Shown here piece after piece: positions 9,251 through 19,066 of a stretch of DNA of 62,597 nt. The position numbers were made by a program, and so were the translations under genes. Origin of the DNA: JAGOUU01 sp964609155. GTDB taxonomy: Bacteria; Pseudomonadota; Gammaproteobacteria; JAGOUU01. Each line of letters begins with the position of its first letter. The first letter of the stretch is position 1. The stretch lies in the NCBI GenBank assembly GCA_964609155.1, contig CAZSRF010000008.1, forward strand, positions 1-62,597, written 5' to 3'. The notes under the pieces were generated by a model, which saw only the letters and a list, made by a program, of their open reading frames with translations, made no database searches and was not told the origin of the DNA.

Positions 9251-9583
9251 CTACCAAATAGAGGCAGTGTGTGCTGATGGAGCCATTCTTGCTGTTGATG
9301 CAACACTTTCATCATCATCAGCTCTAACAACTCTAGGGTCAAACTCAATAGCAGAGTCTCTGGGTGCTCTATAACCAACAGTCACAGCTGCCTTGGATTC
9401 AACGGCTCTAGCATGAGCGCGCTCAATTAGCTGTGCGTGTCTTCTTAGCTCGCTTACTCTAGCTTCTCTTAGTTGCTCAACTTGAGCCTTAAGTTGAACT
9501 AAACCTGCTTGTTTGTCAAAAAGAGCCTCTTCCAGCGCATAAGATGCTACAAAATTTTTTTCATTCTTATTTATTATATAGAT
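9251..9583 (-). pseudogene. open coiled-coil reading frame without a start codon, probably a 3' gene remnant
   Basis: The minus strand is open for 110 codons before a TAG at 9251, but there is no ATG, GTG or TTG early in the frame. The first part (roughly residues 12-70) is rich in Glu, Gln, Arg, Leu and Ala in a heptad-like pattern (for example LKAQVEQLREARVSEL). The end is Ser/Ala/Asp-rich and finishes with TASIW. Base composition is visibly richer in G+C than the surrounding spacer and the codons look used, so this was very likely coding. Most likely it is the 3' end of a gene whose 5' part was deleted; a short gene with an unusual start is the alternative. The family is not recognised. 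The flanking bases to 9728 hold nothing else that I can identify. Confidence 0.5.
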
Positions 9584-9728
9584 TTAACATTTAATCTTAT
9601 AGACATTGATATTCTTTTGAAAATAACCCATGCTAATCATATTTATAAAATTAAATTCACTTAGTAATTAACTTTTATCATCAAGCAACGTGGCTAATAT
9701 ATTCAAAGACTAGGACTTAGGACTAACC

Positions 9729-10397
9729 ATGCTCAATAAATTACATATCATCATTGCCATCTTAACGCTGACAGCTTGTATAAATTCTTACGCTCAACCT
9801 GCAGGGCAAACACAAGCAACTCCTGCAGCAAATACACTCACACCTATTGATCAAATGCCAGCGGGTATTTACCAATTAGATAAAAACCACGCAAGTTTAG
9901 TATTCAAGGTAAACCATATGGGATTGTCAAATTATACGGCTAAATTTACTGATTTTTCAGCCACTTTAACTTACGATCCTCAAAGCCCAGCAAAGAGTAA
10001 ACTTGAAGTTACTGTTAATCCGTTGTCTATAAAAACTGATTATCCTAACCCAGAGAAAACTGACTTTGATAAAGAACTTTCTACTGGTGAAACGTGGTTC
10101 AATGCTGCAAAATTCCCTGCAATTACCTTCGCATCTGATTCTATTTTTATCTTAAGTGATAATAAAACAGGCATTGTCCATGGTAACTTAACTATGCTTA
10201 GGGTTAGCAAGCCACTAAATATCAATGTTACTTTTAACGGTGCCTATAAACTTAAGCCTGTAGATAATATACCTGCCATGGGCTTTTCTGCAACAGCCGA
10301 AATCAAACGCAGCGATTGGGGTTTAACAACATCCCTTCCTACGGTTGGAGACACTGTAAAAGTCTTAATAGAAGTAGAATTTAGCAAAGCTTCATAA
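9729..10397 (+). CDS. YceI-like exported polyisoprenoid-binding protein
   Basis: YceI proteins are periplasmic lipocalin-like barrels that bind isoprenoid chains; their physiological role is poorly defined. The 222 residues start with a signal sequence (1-22). LTAC at residues 14-17 could act as a lipobox, while Ala-Tyr-Ala a little later could be a signal peptidase I site. The YceI domain spans about 45-220 and begins with the typical GIYQLDKNHASLVFKVNHMG pattern. It ends with FSATAEIKRSDWGL and a VLIEVEF strand. AGGA lies six bases before the ATG. It stands alone between the fMet-tRNA promoter region and a gene of unknown function. Confidence 0.9.
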   Translation: MLNKLHIIIAILTLTACINSYAQPAGQTQATPAANTLTPIDQMPAGIYQLDKNHASLVFKVNHMGLSNYTAKFTDFSATLTYDPQSPAKSKLEVTVNPLSIKTDYPNPEKTDFDKELSTGETWFNAAKFPAITFASDSIFILSDNKTGIVHGNLTMLRVSKPLNINVTFNGAYKLKPVDNIPAMGFSATAEIKRSDWGLTTSLPTVGDTVKVLIEVEFSKAS

Positions 10398-10526
10398 TAT
10401 TGTCTCAGCAGCCTGGCAATAAAATCAATAAGAATCAAACTGGTTTTAACTGGTTTTAATTAAGCATGCGTTAAGCTACTTACTATAGTATTAACAATAC
10501 AAGAAACCATTATTTGAGAGAATAAT

Positions 10527-11321
10527 ATGATTAGTATTAAAGAACTATTAAGAAGATTACGCTATGAACAAGGTATCAGCTTAACCTCTGAGCAGGTAGA
10601 GATCGTACAACTCGGATTATCAGAAGTAGCAAAGATTGCTAATAAAGCTGATGAAACTATTCTTAATGAGTTGTTCAGAACCTTGCAAGATAGCAGCCTC
10701 TCCGGAAAACAAGCTTTCACAGCTGAGGAAATGTCCTTAATAAAACAAAAACGATTACAGGAGATAGCATTTCCTATAGAAGACGCTGGTGATAGACTAA
10801 CAGTAAAGTTTACATCTGGAGAGCAACTTGAGTTTAGTAATAGACCTCCAACAAATGGTGAATTAAGAGGTACTATTCTAAAACAGTTAATTGCATCACA
10901 AATAAGTAAAGATTCCACACAAACTTTACTACAAATAATTGCTCGTACAGAAAGAGAACCAGCAACAAGCTCCTTCATGAGATATGCACTTGGAGCACTT
11001 GGAGAGCCAGAAATAAAGGAAAAAATATTTCACGTTCTTTCTACCAAATATACATGGTATAATAGAATACTATTCCCCATCTATGACGCAGTGAACTCTG
11101 TCTTTAGCTGGATAAAGAACCTTTTTACGAGCTCTAATCACCCAAGCCATGGGACTGCTCCTGCAAGAAGATCAGCTGTTCCGCCAAGAACTTCTGATAT
11201 TCCTACCGTCTCTATAGGACAAGATGAACCAACACCACCCTATATACATCCAACCTCACCCACCGAAGTTTCTCCACCGGAACAGACTCCTGAAAAAACT
11301 CCTCAACCACCCAGACAATAA
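10527..11321 (+). CDS. Unrecognised protein with a proline-rich C-terminal tail
   Basis: I do not recognise a family. The 264 residues have a helical, charged N-terminal part (1-75), a mixed region (about 76-150) and an aromatic amphipathic stretch (about 175-200, with two Trp-containing turns). The tail (about 205-264) is dominated by Pro, Thr, Ser and Glu with repeated TPP/PPxQ-like steps. There is no signal peptide and no clear transmembrane helix. GAGAG precedes the ATG with suitable spacing, so it is probably expressed. A soluble protein with a disordered proline-rich tail in this setting could be a secreted effector, but nothing proves export. Confidence 0.75.
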   Translation: MISIKELLRRLRYEQGISLTSEQVEIVQLGLSEVAKIANKADETILNELFRTLQDSSLSGKQAFTAEEMSLIKQKRLQEIAFPIEDAGDRLTVKFTSGEQLEFSNRPPTNGELRGTILKQLIASQISKDSTQTLLQIIARTEREPATSSFMRYALGALGEPEIKEKIFHVLSTKYTWYNRILFPIYDAVNSVFSWIKNLFTSSNHPSHGTAPARRSAVPPRTSDIPTVSIGQDEPTPPYIHPTSPTEVSPPEQTPEKTPQPPRQ

Positions 11322-11338
11322 ACTGGGTGAAGGTTTTT
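11308..11338 (+). terminator. intrinsic terminator overlapping a stop codon, possibly bidirectional
   Basis: CACCCAG (11308-11314) and CTGGGTG (11323-11329) pair perfectly around an eight-base loop that contains the TAA of the upstream gene; AAGG and five T follow. On the minus strand the same stem lies just beyond the nuoN stop and is followed a little later by a T-run, so it may also end the nuo transcript. Confidence 0.7.
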
Positions 11339-11356
11339 CAAGTAAATCTAAATACT

Positions 11357-12868
11357 CTAGAAAACACTCGCACACCAAGCAAATAACCACTGGCTGTATA
11401 AACCTAAAGCTATTATAAGCAAACAGTTTACACTCACTAGTATTTTTAAATCTAACGCTATAGTATTACTAGCGTAACTTAATACTATTTGCTGGGATGT
11501 CTGTGGTCGCTCAAAGAACATCAGCCACAATAATTTTAAATAATAATACGCGCCGACAACAGACAACAATACTATACCAACTGCTGTATAATAATAACCA
11601 TTGGCTACAACTTTTTGAATAATTGCCATCTTTGAAAAAAAGCCTATAAATGGCGGCACACCTGCCATAGATAATAAGACCATTAGTAACATAAAGGCTA
11701 ACCAAGGTTGTTTATAATATAAACCCCGGTAGTCTTCTAAATTGACTAATTCATATTTGCCATCACCATACATTAAAATAAAACCAAATACTGCTAATGA
11801 CATTAAAGTGTAAACTATAACATAGAATAACGTTGCGCTATACGCAGTGCCATCTGTACTCGCTATTGCTAAACCAAGTAAAATAAATCCCATATGGCTT
11901 ATTGCTGAATAAGCTAATAATCTTTTAAAGTTTGTTTGAGCTAAGGCGCCAAAACTCCCCCAAGCAACTGATAAAACAGCTAGTAAATAAAAAATATACC
12001 CCCAGCTTTGCTGGGTAAAATTAAAACCTTCATGAAGAAATCTTATAGCCATACCAAATGCAGCTAATTTTGGTGCTGCTGATATAAATAAAGCAACCGG
12101 TGTAGGTGCCCCTTGATACACATCCGGTGTCCACATATGAAAAGGAGCAGCACCAAATTTAAAAGCAATCCCAACACAAACGAACACTAGCCCTAAAACA
12201 AACGCTGAATTAATATTATTATAATGCGAAATATCAGTTAAACTTACGCTACCGGATATGCCATATATAATAGACATGCCAAATAATAAAATACCTGATG
12301 CAATAGCACCCATAACAAAATATTTCAATGCGGCTTCACCTGCCTCTGCTGATTTTCTTTGCGAAGCCACCATAGCATAAATAGGTAACGAAAACAGTTC
12401 TAGACCTAAATACAATGTAACCATATTAACTGCACTGACTAGCACCATCATACCTAATAAAGAAAACAAGCCCATAGCATAATATTCACCAGAAAATATT
12501 TGCTTTGTCCGCAAAAAATGGTCACTGTAATAAAAGCTGATTAATACTGCTATTATCATAAATACTTTCAAGATAAAACTTAAAGCATCTGTAGCTAACA
12601 TGTGTTTCGTTAAACTATCTGCTATTTCTAAAGAAACATTAGCATAACTTGTTAAATTATAGGCTATCAGATCTTGTTGAAAATAAACTAATAGTAATAC
12701 AATAAAAGCACTTAAATTAACCAACCAAAATGTTAATCGATAATTCTTAAACTCCCCTACGGTTCGAGGTAAAAAACAATCTAGGATTAACAATCCTGTT
12801 GCTAAACACAATAAAGCAAATTCTGGTAATACTAGTAAAATTGCATGTAGATATTCTGTATTAAACAT
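11357..12868 (-). CDS. nuoN: NADH-quinone oxidoreductase subunit N
   Basis: One of three antiporter-like proton-channel subunits in the membrane arm of complex I. The 503 residues are almost wholly hydrophobic with about 14 transmembrane helices. They include the Glu/Lys-bearing family segments (LGLELFSLPIYAM, FKFGAAPFHMWTPDVYQG, LLAYSAISHMGFILLG). GAGGTTAT precedes the ATG. It is the last gene of the nuoA-N cluster, 10 bases after nuoM, and ends 35 bases from the stop of the convergent upstream gene. Confidence 0.97.
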   Translation of the reverse strand: MFNTEYLHAILLVLPEFALLCLATGLLILDCFLPRTVGEFKNYRLTFWLVNLSAFIVLLLVYFQQDLIAYNLTSYANVSLEIADSLTKHMLATDALSFILKVFMIIAVLISFYYSDHFLRTKQIFSGEYYAMGLFSLLGMMVLVSAVNMVTLYLGLELFSLPIYAMVASQRKSAEAGEAALKYFVMGAIASGILLFGMSIIYGISGSVSLTDISHYNNINSAFVLGLVFVCVGIAFKFGAAPFHMWTPDVYQGAPTPVALFISAAPKLAAFGMAIRFLHEGFNFTQQSWGYIFYLLAVLSVAWGSFGALAQTNFKRLLAYSAISHMGFILLGLAIASTDGTAYSATLFYVIVYTLMSLAVFGFILMYGDGKYELVNLEDYRGLYYKQPWLAFMLLMVLLSMAGVPPFIGFFSKMAIIQKVVANGYYYTAVGIVLLSVVGAYYYLKLLWLMFFERPQTSQQIVLSYASNTIALDLKILVSVNCLLIIALGLYSQWLFAWCASVF

Positions 12869-12878
12869 ATAACCTCAA

Positions 12879-14462
12879 TTAATTAGGAGATTTACTGATA
12901 GCATCGAAGGTGGTTGTAACCGCATGTGTTATAGAGACATCCATTAGATCAGTCAACAGTTTTGGATAAACCCCGAAAAATAAAACTATAGCGGCTAGAC
13001 ACCCTAAAACTAAAGTTTCACGAAAATTTAAATCCTTTAATTTTGCAACATTATTATTGGCAATGTCTCCAAAAATAACTCTTTTATACATCCACAACGT
13101 AAATGCCGCCGCCAATATTAAAGTACTGGCAGCGCAGAATGCTACCCAAAAATTAATTTGAAAACTGCCAACAATAACTAATAACTCACCAACGAAACCT
13201 GACGTTCCCGGCAAGCCCGCATTAGCCATAGCAAACAACATCATAAGGCTTGCAAATATTGGCATAGTATTTACAACGCCACCATAAGCATCAATATTTT
13301 TTGTATGCATTCTGTCGTAGAGCACTCCTACACACAAGAATAATGCACCAGAAATAAACCCATGAGAAATCATTTGCAGCATAGCACCCTGCATACCCAT
13401 TATTGCTGCAGACTCACTTGATTTGTTATCAACTAAAAATACTAAAAAAATACCTAAGGTAACAAATCCCATATGAGCTATTGAAGAATATGCTATGAGA
13501 CGCTTCATATCTTTTTGGCTGATAGCAACAATACCAATGTACACTATCGCTATTAAAGATAAAGCTACTACTAATTTAGCAAAATACAGGCTCCCTAACG
13601 GTACAATGGGTAAACAAAATCTGATTAAACCATAACCACCCATTTTTAACATAATTGCTGCTAATACAACTGAACCACCTGTTGGTGCTTCAACGTGGGC
13701 ATGCGGTAACCAAGTATGCACTGGCCACATAGGTACCTTTACTGCAAAAGCTATAAAAAAAGCTAAAAAGATTAATTTTTGTGCTGTTAAACTTAAAGTT
13801 GATTTGCTGTCTACGATATTAGACAACACATTTAAGTCATAACTACCTGCCAAGCTTCCCAAATATAATAGTGCCACCAACATTAAAATAGAGCCTAAAA
13901 AAGTATATAAGAAAAACTTCACCGAAGCAGCAATACGATTTTCACCACCCCAAATACCAATAATTAAAAACATAGGGATTAACATAGCTTCCCAGAAAAA
14001 ATAAAACAATAAAGCATCCCGTGCAGCAAATACCCCACACATAAGTCCTGCCATTATTAAAAAAGCAGCTAAATATTGATTTAATTTATTTTTAGTTGCA
14101 CACCAACCAGCGATAACAACGATAGGAGTAAAAAAAGTTGTTAATAAAATTAGAGGTAATGATATGCCATCCACAGCTAGATCATAGTAAATATTAAAAG
14201 CTGGTAGCCATACATATCTTTCTTGAAATTGAAAGTTCGCACTTGTAACGTCATACTTACAATACAATAAAATTGATAACACAAAAGTTAATAATGAAAT
14301 AATTAAGGCAGATTTACGGACTAGGTCTATTCTTAATTGCTCTTTACCTGTGCAAGCATTTGCACCTGCACCAGCAACTAACAAAAATAAGCCACCTAAT
14401 ATTGGTAACCACACAATCAAGCTTAATAGATACTTACTTAAGATTAAGTCTAACTCAAACAT
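12879..14462 (-). CDS. nuoM: NADH-quinone oxidoreductase subunit M
   Basis: Second antiporter-like proton-pumping subunit of complex I. The 527 residues have multiple membrane helices and the conserved functional segments FYFFWEAMLIPMFLIIG (carrying the key Glu), KVPMWPVHTWLPHAHVEAPT and IAYSSIAHMGFVTLG. Length is normal. GAGGAT precedes the ATG. Gaps to nuoL and nuoN are 29 and 10 bases. Confidence 0.97.
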   Translation of the reverse strand: MFELDLILSKYLLSLIVWLPILGGLFLLVAGAGANACTGKEQLRIDLVRKSALIISLLTFVLSILLYCKYDVTSANFQFQERYVWLPAFNIYYDLAVDGISLPLILLTTFFTPIVVIAGWCATKNKLNQYLAAFLIMAGLMCGVFAARDALLFYFFWEAMLIPMFLIIGIWGGENRIAASVKFFLYTFLGSILMLVALLYLGSLAGSYDLNVLSNIVDSKSTLSLTAQKLIFLAFFIAFAVKVPMWPVHTWLPHAHVEAPTGGSVVLAAIMLKMGGYGLIRFCLPIVPLGSLYFAKLVVALSLIAIVYIGIVAISQKDMKRLIAYSSIAHMGFVTLGIFLVFLVDNKSSESAAIMGMQGAMLQMISHGFISGALFLCVGVLYDRMHTKNIDAYGGVVNTMPIFASLMMLFAMANAGLPGTSGFVGELLVIVGSFQINFWVAFCAASTLILAAAFTLWMYKRVIFGDIANNNVAKLKDLNFRETLVLGCLAAIVLFFGVYPKLLTDLMDVSITHAVTTTFDAISKSPN

Positions 14463-14491
14463 TTCTTATCCTCAATAATTCCTAACTTAGG

Positions 14492-16471
14492 CTACAGCGA
14501 CCAAATTAATAACATAACTAAAGCTAATGTACCTAATATCATCAAAAAAGTGTAATTATATAAATAACCTTTTTGTATCCTCTTTAAGGCCCATGCTAGG
14601 GTTGCTATACTCATCGCAGTACCATTTACCAATCCGCTATCTATAACACCCATGTCAACTTTATCTGCTGTATTTTTACTCAATACCCTGATCCCACGAG
14701 CAAGAATATTTTCATTAAATTTATCAAAACCATATTTATTTTCTAAAATTTTATTCAACCATGATAATTTGTTATAAACGTATTCTGACCAACTTGGTTT
14801 AAGTACATAAAATACATACGCTGTAGCTACACCGCCCATCGCCAACCAAAAAGGCGCATGCAATACAGAGTGTAAACCCATCGTAAACCAACCATGGTAC
14901 TCATGGGATAAATGATTTGCAATCACATTGTTATCAGCTAATACAAAAATAGCATCTCTAAAAAATCCTGTAGCTTTATTACTAAAAACCAAACTATCTA
15001 CTGTAACAAGACCTACCAAAACAGAAGGTATAGCCAATAATACTAACGGCATCCAAACTACAGCAGGTGACTCATGCAAATGTTCTTTAGTATGGTGATC
15101 CATTCGTTCTTTAGTGTGAAATACTACAAAAAATAATCTAAAGCTGTATAAAGCTGTAACAAAAACGCTAAATAAGACCGCAAAAGAGGCAAAACAAGCA
15201 CCTGGTAAATTACTAGACATCACAGCTTCTATAATCAGATCTTTTGAATAAAAACCAGAAAAGAACGGGAACCCAATCAAAGCTAAACTCCCTAGAAGAC
15301 TAGTAACATAAGTAATTGGCATATACTTTCTAATATTACCCATCTGCCAAATATTTTGCTCATGATGCATACCTATAATTACCGAACCTGCTGCTAGAAA
15401 CAATAAGGCTTTAAAAAAAGCATGGGTAAATAAATGAAACATAGCAACACTATATGCAGATACCCCCAGTGCTGTAACCATGTAACCTAGCTGTGACAGA
15501 GTTGAATAGGCTATGACTCGTTTAATATCATTTTGAATAATGCCCAAAATACCCATGAATAAAGCAGTAGTAGCACCAATGACTAAAATAAAACTACGTG
15601 CTGTGGCACTGTATTCAAAAACTGGTGACATTCTGGCAACCATAAACACACCTGCCGTTACCATGGTTGCAGCATGGATAAGAGCAGAAATAGGCGTAGG
15701 ACCTTCCATCGAATCTGGTAACCAAACATGCAAAGGCACCTGCGCAGATTTAGCCATTGCACCAATGAACAAACAAATGCTAATCAAGCTTATAACAGTA
15801 ATTTCAACATTAGGTAATAATTGAATATTCAAGTTTTTCTGTACTACGCTATCTATGTTATTAAATATTTCTAGATAATTAAAACTTCCGAAATACATAA
15901 ATATAGCAGCTATACCTAAAATAAAACCAAAATCACCTACTCTGTTTACTAAAAACGCCTTAAGGTTAGCAAAAATTGCAGTTTCTTTTTTAAACCAAAA
16001 ACCAATTAATAAATAAGAAACTAAACCCACTCCTTCCCAACCAAAAAACAATTGAATCAGATTATTAGACATCACCAGCATTAGCATGGCAAAAGTAAAT
16101 AACGAAATATAACTAAAAAATCTATTATACCCAGGGTCATCGGCCATATAACCAATAGTATAAATATGCACCATTAATGATACAAAAGTAACCACGCACA
16201 TCATGATAGCTGTTAGACGGTCAATTAAAAAACCAACCTCAAGCTTAAGTTTACCAATAGTAAGCCAGTTGTAAACACCATATTCCATTTGAGAAACATC
16301 ATTAACTATCAAATAATATAAAACAAAAAACGACAGTACACAGGCAATAGCAACTGTACTACAAGTAATCCAATGGGCTGCAATTCTGTTAATTGATTTA
16401 TTACACAATCCGGTAATCATCGCCCCAAATAGCGGCGCTAATACTATGTATAATGCAATATTTTCCAACAT
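14492..16471 (-). CDS. nuoL: NADH-quinone oxidoreductase subunit L
   Basis: Distal antiporter-like subunit of complex I; its C-terminal lateral helix runs along the membrane arm and ties the pumping modules together. The 659 residues include FFGWEGVGLVSYLLIGFW, KSAQVPLHVWLPDSMEGPTP and VIAYSTLSQLGYMVTALG, and end with the long amphipathic and terminal helices expected. AGGGTAGAT precedes the ATG. Confidence 0.97.
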   Translation of the reverse strand: MLENIALYIVLAPLFGAMITGLCNKSINRIAAHWITCSTVAIACVLSFFVLYYLIVNDVSQMEYGVYNWLTIGKLKLEVGFLIDRLTAIMMCVVTFVSLMVHIYTIGYMADDPGYNRFFSYISLFTFAMLMLVMSNNLIQLFFGWEGVGLVSYLLIGFWFKKETAIFANLKAFLVNRVGDFGFILGIAAIFMYFGSFNYLEIFNNIDSVVQKNLNIQLLPNVEITVISLISICLFIGAMAKSAQVPLHVWLPDSMEGPTPISALIHAATMVTAGVFMVARMSPVFEYSATARSFILVIGATTALFMGILGIIQNDIKRVIAYSTLSQLGYMVTALGVSAYSVAMFHLFTHAFFKALLFLAAGSVIIGMHHEQNIWQMGNIRKYMPITYVTSLLGSLALIGFPFFSGFYSKDLIIEAVMSSNLPGACFASFAVLFSVFVTALYSFRLFFVVFHTKERMDHHTKEHLHESPAVVWMPLVLLAIPSVLVGLVTVDSLVFSNKATGFFRDAIFVLADNNVIANHLSHEYHGWFTMGLHSVLHAPFWLAMGGVATAYVFYVLKPSWSEYVYNKLSWLNKILENKYGFDKFNENILARGIRVLSKNTADKVDMGVIDSGLVNGTAMSIATLAWALKRIQKGYLYNYTFLMILGTLALVMLLIWSL

Positions 16472-16530
16472 ATCTACCCTAATTTATTTAACGTTAACTA
16501 TTTAATATTATTTTTTATACAACCCAATAT

Positions 16531-16836
16531 CTAACCCTTTAACGAGTTTAACTGTGCAACATTGATCGTCTGTTTATTACGGAAATAGACCACTAAGATA
16601 GCCAAACCAATAGCTGATTCTGCAGCAGCTACTGTTAAAATAAAGAACACAAATATCTGACCCTGAATATTTTGTAAATAATGTGCAAATGCCACAAAAT
16701 TAGTGTTTACAGCCAACAACATTAATTCTATACACATCAATAAGACAATTAAGTTCTTACGATTGATTACTATTCCAGCAATGCTAATACTAAAAAGTAG
16801 GCTGGATAATATTAAATAATGTGTGAGAGTAATCAT
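16531..16836 (-). CDS. nuoK: NADH-quinone oxidoreductase subunit K
   Basis: Small membrane-arm subunit of complex I with three transmembrane helices. The 101-residue length is standard. Both conserved membrane glutamates are visible, one in MCIELMLLAVN and one in VAAAESAIGLAI. No strong ribosome-binding site is seen, so translation may be coupled to nuoJ, which ends 14 bases upstream. Confidence 0.96.
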   Translation of the reverse strand: MITLTHYLILSSLLFSISIAGIVINRKNLIVLLMCIELMLLAVNTNFVAFAHYLQNIQGQIFVFFILTVAAAESAIGLAILVVYFRNKQTINVAQLNSLKG

Positions 16837-16850
16837 ATTATTTTAATTTA

Positions 16851-17456
16851 TTATTTAAGAGATTTTATAATTTTTAAACGTTCTGCTTTAGTAGTTTTTA
16901 GTTGCTTAGCAATATCTTGCTTTTTACTGGCTTTGCTACCTCTGAAAGTAAGTGAAATGGCAGCTATAATTGCTACCATCAGGATAGCACCTGCAAGCTC
17001 AAAGCTATAAATATAATTAGTATAAAGTTCTAAACCTAGTTGCTTCGTATTACTATAATCAACACTTACTGCATCTGGCAATTTGTAATTACCAGGTCCA
17101 AAATATCCTTTCCCTAAAATTAAATACATGACAACAAAAAAGCCACCTGAAAGTAATAACGCTATTGGAAAATGACGGGTAAAACCTTCGCGTAAGGCAC
17201 TTAAATCCACATCAAGCATCATGACAACAAATAAAAACAACACCATTACCGCTCCAACATAAACTACGATAAGAGCCAGAGCTAAAAATTCAGCGTCAAC
17301 CAGCAGCCACAAACCGCTACTAGCAACAAAAGCTAGAACTAGACTTAAAACTGCTTTTACTGGATGCTTAGAAACAATCACACTCAAAGCAGATGTTATC
17401 ACTATAGTACTAAACATATAAAACAATGCCAATTTTACATCTAGCGTTAAGTTCAT
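16851..17456 (-). CDS. nuoJ: NADH-quinone oxidoreductase subunit J
   Basis: Membrane-arm subunit of complex I next to the quinone-binding E-channel. The 201 residues begin with a hydrophobic helix and contain the conserved DAEFLALALIVVYVGAVMVLF segment that bends in coupling (quoted in part: ALIVVYVGAVMVLFLF). After five helices comes a basic C-terminal tail with many Lys. It sits between nuoI and nuoK. Confidence 0.96.
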   Translation of the reverse strand: MNLTLDVKLALFYMFSTIVITSALSVIVSKHPVKAVLSLVLAFVASSGLWLLVDAEFLALALIVVYVGAVMVLFLFVVMMLDVDLSALREGFTRHFPIALLLSGGFFVVMYLILGKGYFGPGNYKLPDAVSVDYSNTKQLGLELYTNYIYSFELAGAILMVAIIAAISLTFRGSKASKKQDIAKQLKTTKAERLKIIKSLK

Positions 17457-17502
17457 TGTATTATTCCAACTTTCTGATTCTGTATATTACTATAATTATC
17501 TA

Positions 17503-17994
17503 TTAGCGATACTCGTGATCTTGTTTGCGATCTGCTGCAATCATTTTTTCATACTTGTCACCTATAGCCAACAACTGTTCTTTATTTAACACTCTATTTT
17601 TAGCCTCTTCAAAATGATAACTAGAGATTGAGGTTTCTACTATAGAGTCTACTGGGCAAGACTCCTCACAAAATCCACAATAAATACATTTAAACATGTC
17701 TATTTCATATCTAGTTGTACGACGCGAACCATCTGCTCTTTGTTCTGATTCTATCGTAATGGCTAAAGCTGGGCAAACTGCTTCACAAAGTTTACAAGCA
17801 ATACAACGTTCTTCACCATTAGGATAACGACGTAGAGCATGCATCCCACGAAATCTTGGCGATTTAGGTGTTTCTTCTTCGGGAAATTGCACAGTAATTT
17901 TTTTTCTAAATAAATGCTTACCCGTTTGTTTTAAACCAACAAACAACTCCCAAAGAAAAAAGCTTTTTAAATAATATGTTAATTTCTTAAGCAC
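17503..17994 (-). CDS. nuoI: NADH-quinone oxidoreductase subunit I
   Basis: Peripheral-arm subunit carrying two [4Fe-4S] clusters (N6a and N6b) that pass electrons toward NuoB. Two full ferredoxin motifs are present in the 163 residues: CIACKLCEAVCP and CIYCGFCEESCP. An N-terminal amphipathic region anchors it to the membrane arm. The start codon is GTG. It begins seven bases downstream of the nuoH stop. Confidence 0.97.
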   Translation of the reverse strand: MLKKLTYYLKSFFLWELFVGLKQTGKHLFRKKITVQFPEEETPKSPRFRGMHALRRYPNGEERCIACKLCEAVCPALAITIESEQRADGSRRTTRYEIDMFKCIYCGFCEESCPVDSIVETSISSYHFEEAKNRVLNKEQLLAIGDKYEKMIAADRKQDHEYR

Positions 17995-18001
17995 TATAAT
18001 C

Positions 18002-19048
18002 TCATCCTACAATATACCAAGGCCCTACATTAAACCTAACCATAAAAGCAACAACAAAAATCCAAACTACTGTCACAGGTATAAATACTTTCCACCCTAA
18101 ACGCATTAACTGATCATACCTATATCTAGGGAAAGTAGCTCTAAACCATAAGTATAAAAATAAAAAGAAACTTATTTTTAAAAACAACCAAACCATCCCA
18201 GGTACAAAATCAAAAAATTCATTTACATAGGGAATACCAGCAAATGGTGACAACCAGCCACCCAAATAAAATAAAGAAGCTATAGTTGCCATAAGGATCA
18301 TATTGGCATATTCTGCTAAGAAAAAGATAGCAAAAGTCATCCCACCATATTCAACATGAAAACCAGCAACAATCTCTGATTCTCCTTCTGCTAAATCAAA
18401 CGGAGCCCTGTTAGTTTCTGCCACAGCACAAATCCAATGAATAACAAATAAAGGTAATAGGGGCAACCAATACCAGTGCAATACTCCTCCTGTCTGTGCA
18501 TTGACAATATCTGTAAGATTTAAACTTTTTGCTGACATTAAAACACCTATTAAAGCGAACCCCATAGCAATCTCATAGGATACTATCTGTGCAGCTGATC
18601 GCATGGCACCTAAAAAAGCATATTTAGAATTAGATGCCCAGCCAGCAATAATAACACCATAAACACCCAATGAAGTCATTGCTAAAAGATATAAAACCCC
18701 AGCATTAACATTTGCTAAAACTATTTCATTACCAAAAGGAATGACCGCCCATGCCGCTATAGCTGGTCCCATTGATAAAACAGGTGCAATGATAAACAAA
18801 TAGACATTAGACTTTCTAGGAAAAATAATTTCTTTAAATAAAAGTTTAATGCCATCCGCTAAAGGCTGCAATAATCCACAGTACCCCACTCGATTTGGTC
18901 CAATACGATCCTGCATATAACCAAGAACTTTACGCTCTGCAAAAGTTAAATAAGCTACTGCTAACAGTAAACATACAACAACAAAAATTGCTTTTACTAG
19001 TAAAAGCCCTATCTTTAATAAACCATCAAAATCATTAAAATCTAGCAT
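18002..19048 (-). CDS. nuoH: NADH-quinone oxidoreductase subunit H
   Basis: Membrane subunit that forms much of the quinone chamber where the two arms meet. The 348 residues have eight or so helices and the invariant signatures AERKVLGYMQDRIGPNRVG and ETNRAPFDLAEGESEIVAGF (cut here), with acidic residues of the E-channel. It begins 18 bases downstream of nuoG. Confidence 0.97.
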   Translation of the reverse strand: MLDFNDFDGLLKIGLLLVKAIFVVVCLLLAVAYLTFAERKVLGYMQDRIGPNRVGYCGLLQPLADGIKLLFKEIIFPRKSNVYLFIIAPVLSMGPAIAAWAVIPFGNEIVLANVNAGVLYLLAMTSLGVYGVIIAGWASNSKYAFLGAMRSAAQIVSYEIAMGFALIGVLMSAKSLNLTDIVNAQTGGVLHWYWLPLLPLFVIHWICAVAETNRAPFDLAEGESEIVAGFHVEYGGMTFAIFFLAEYANMILMATIASLFYLGGWLSPFAGIPYVNEFFDFVPGMVWLFLKISFFLFLYLWFRATFPRYRYDQLMRLGWKVFIPVTVVWIFVVAFMVRFNVGPWYIVG

Positions 19049-19066
19049 TATGTGTTACTATATTAA

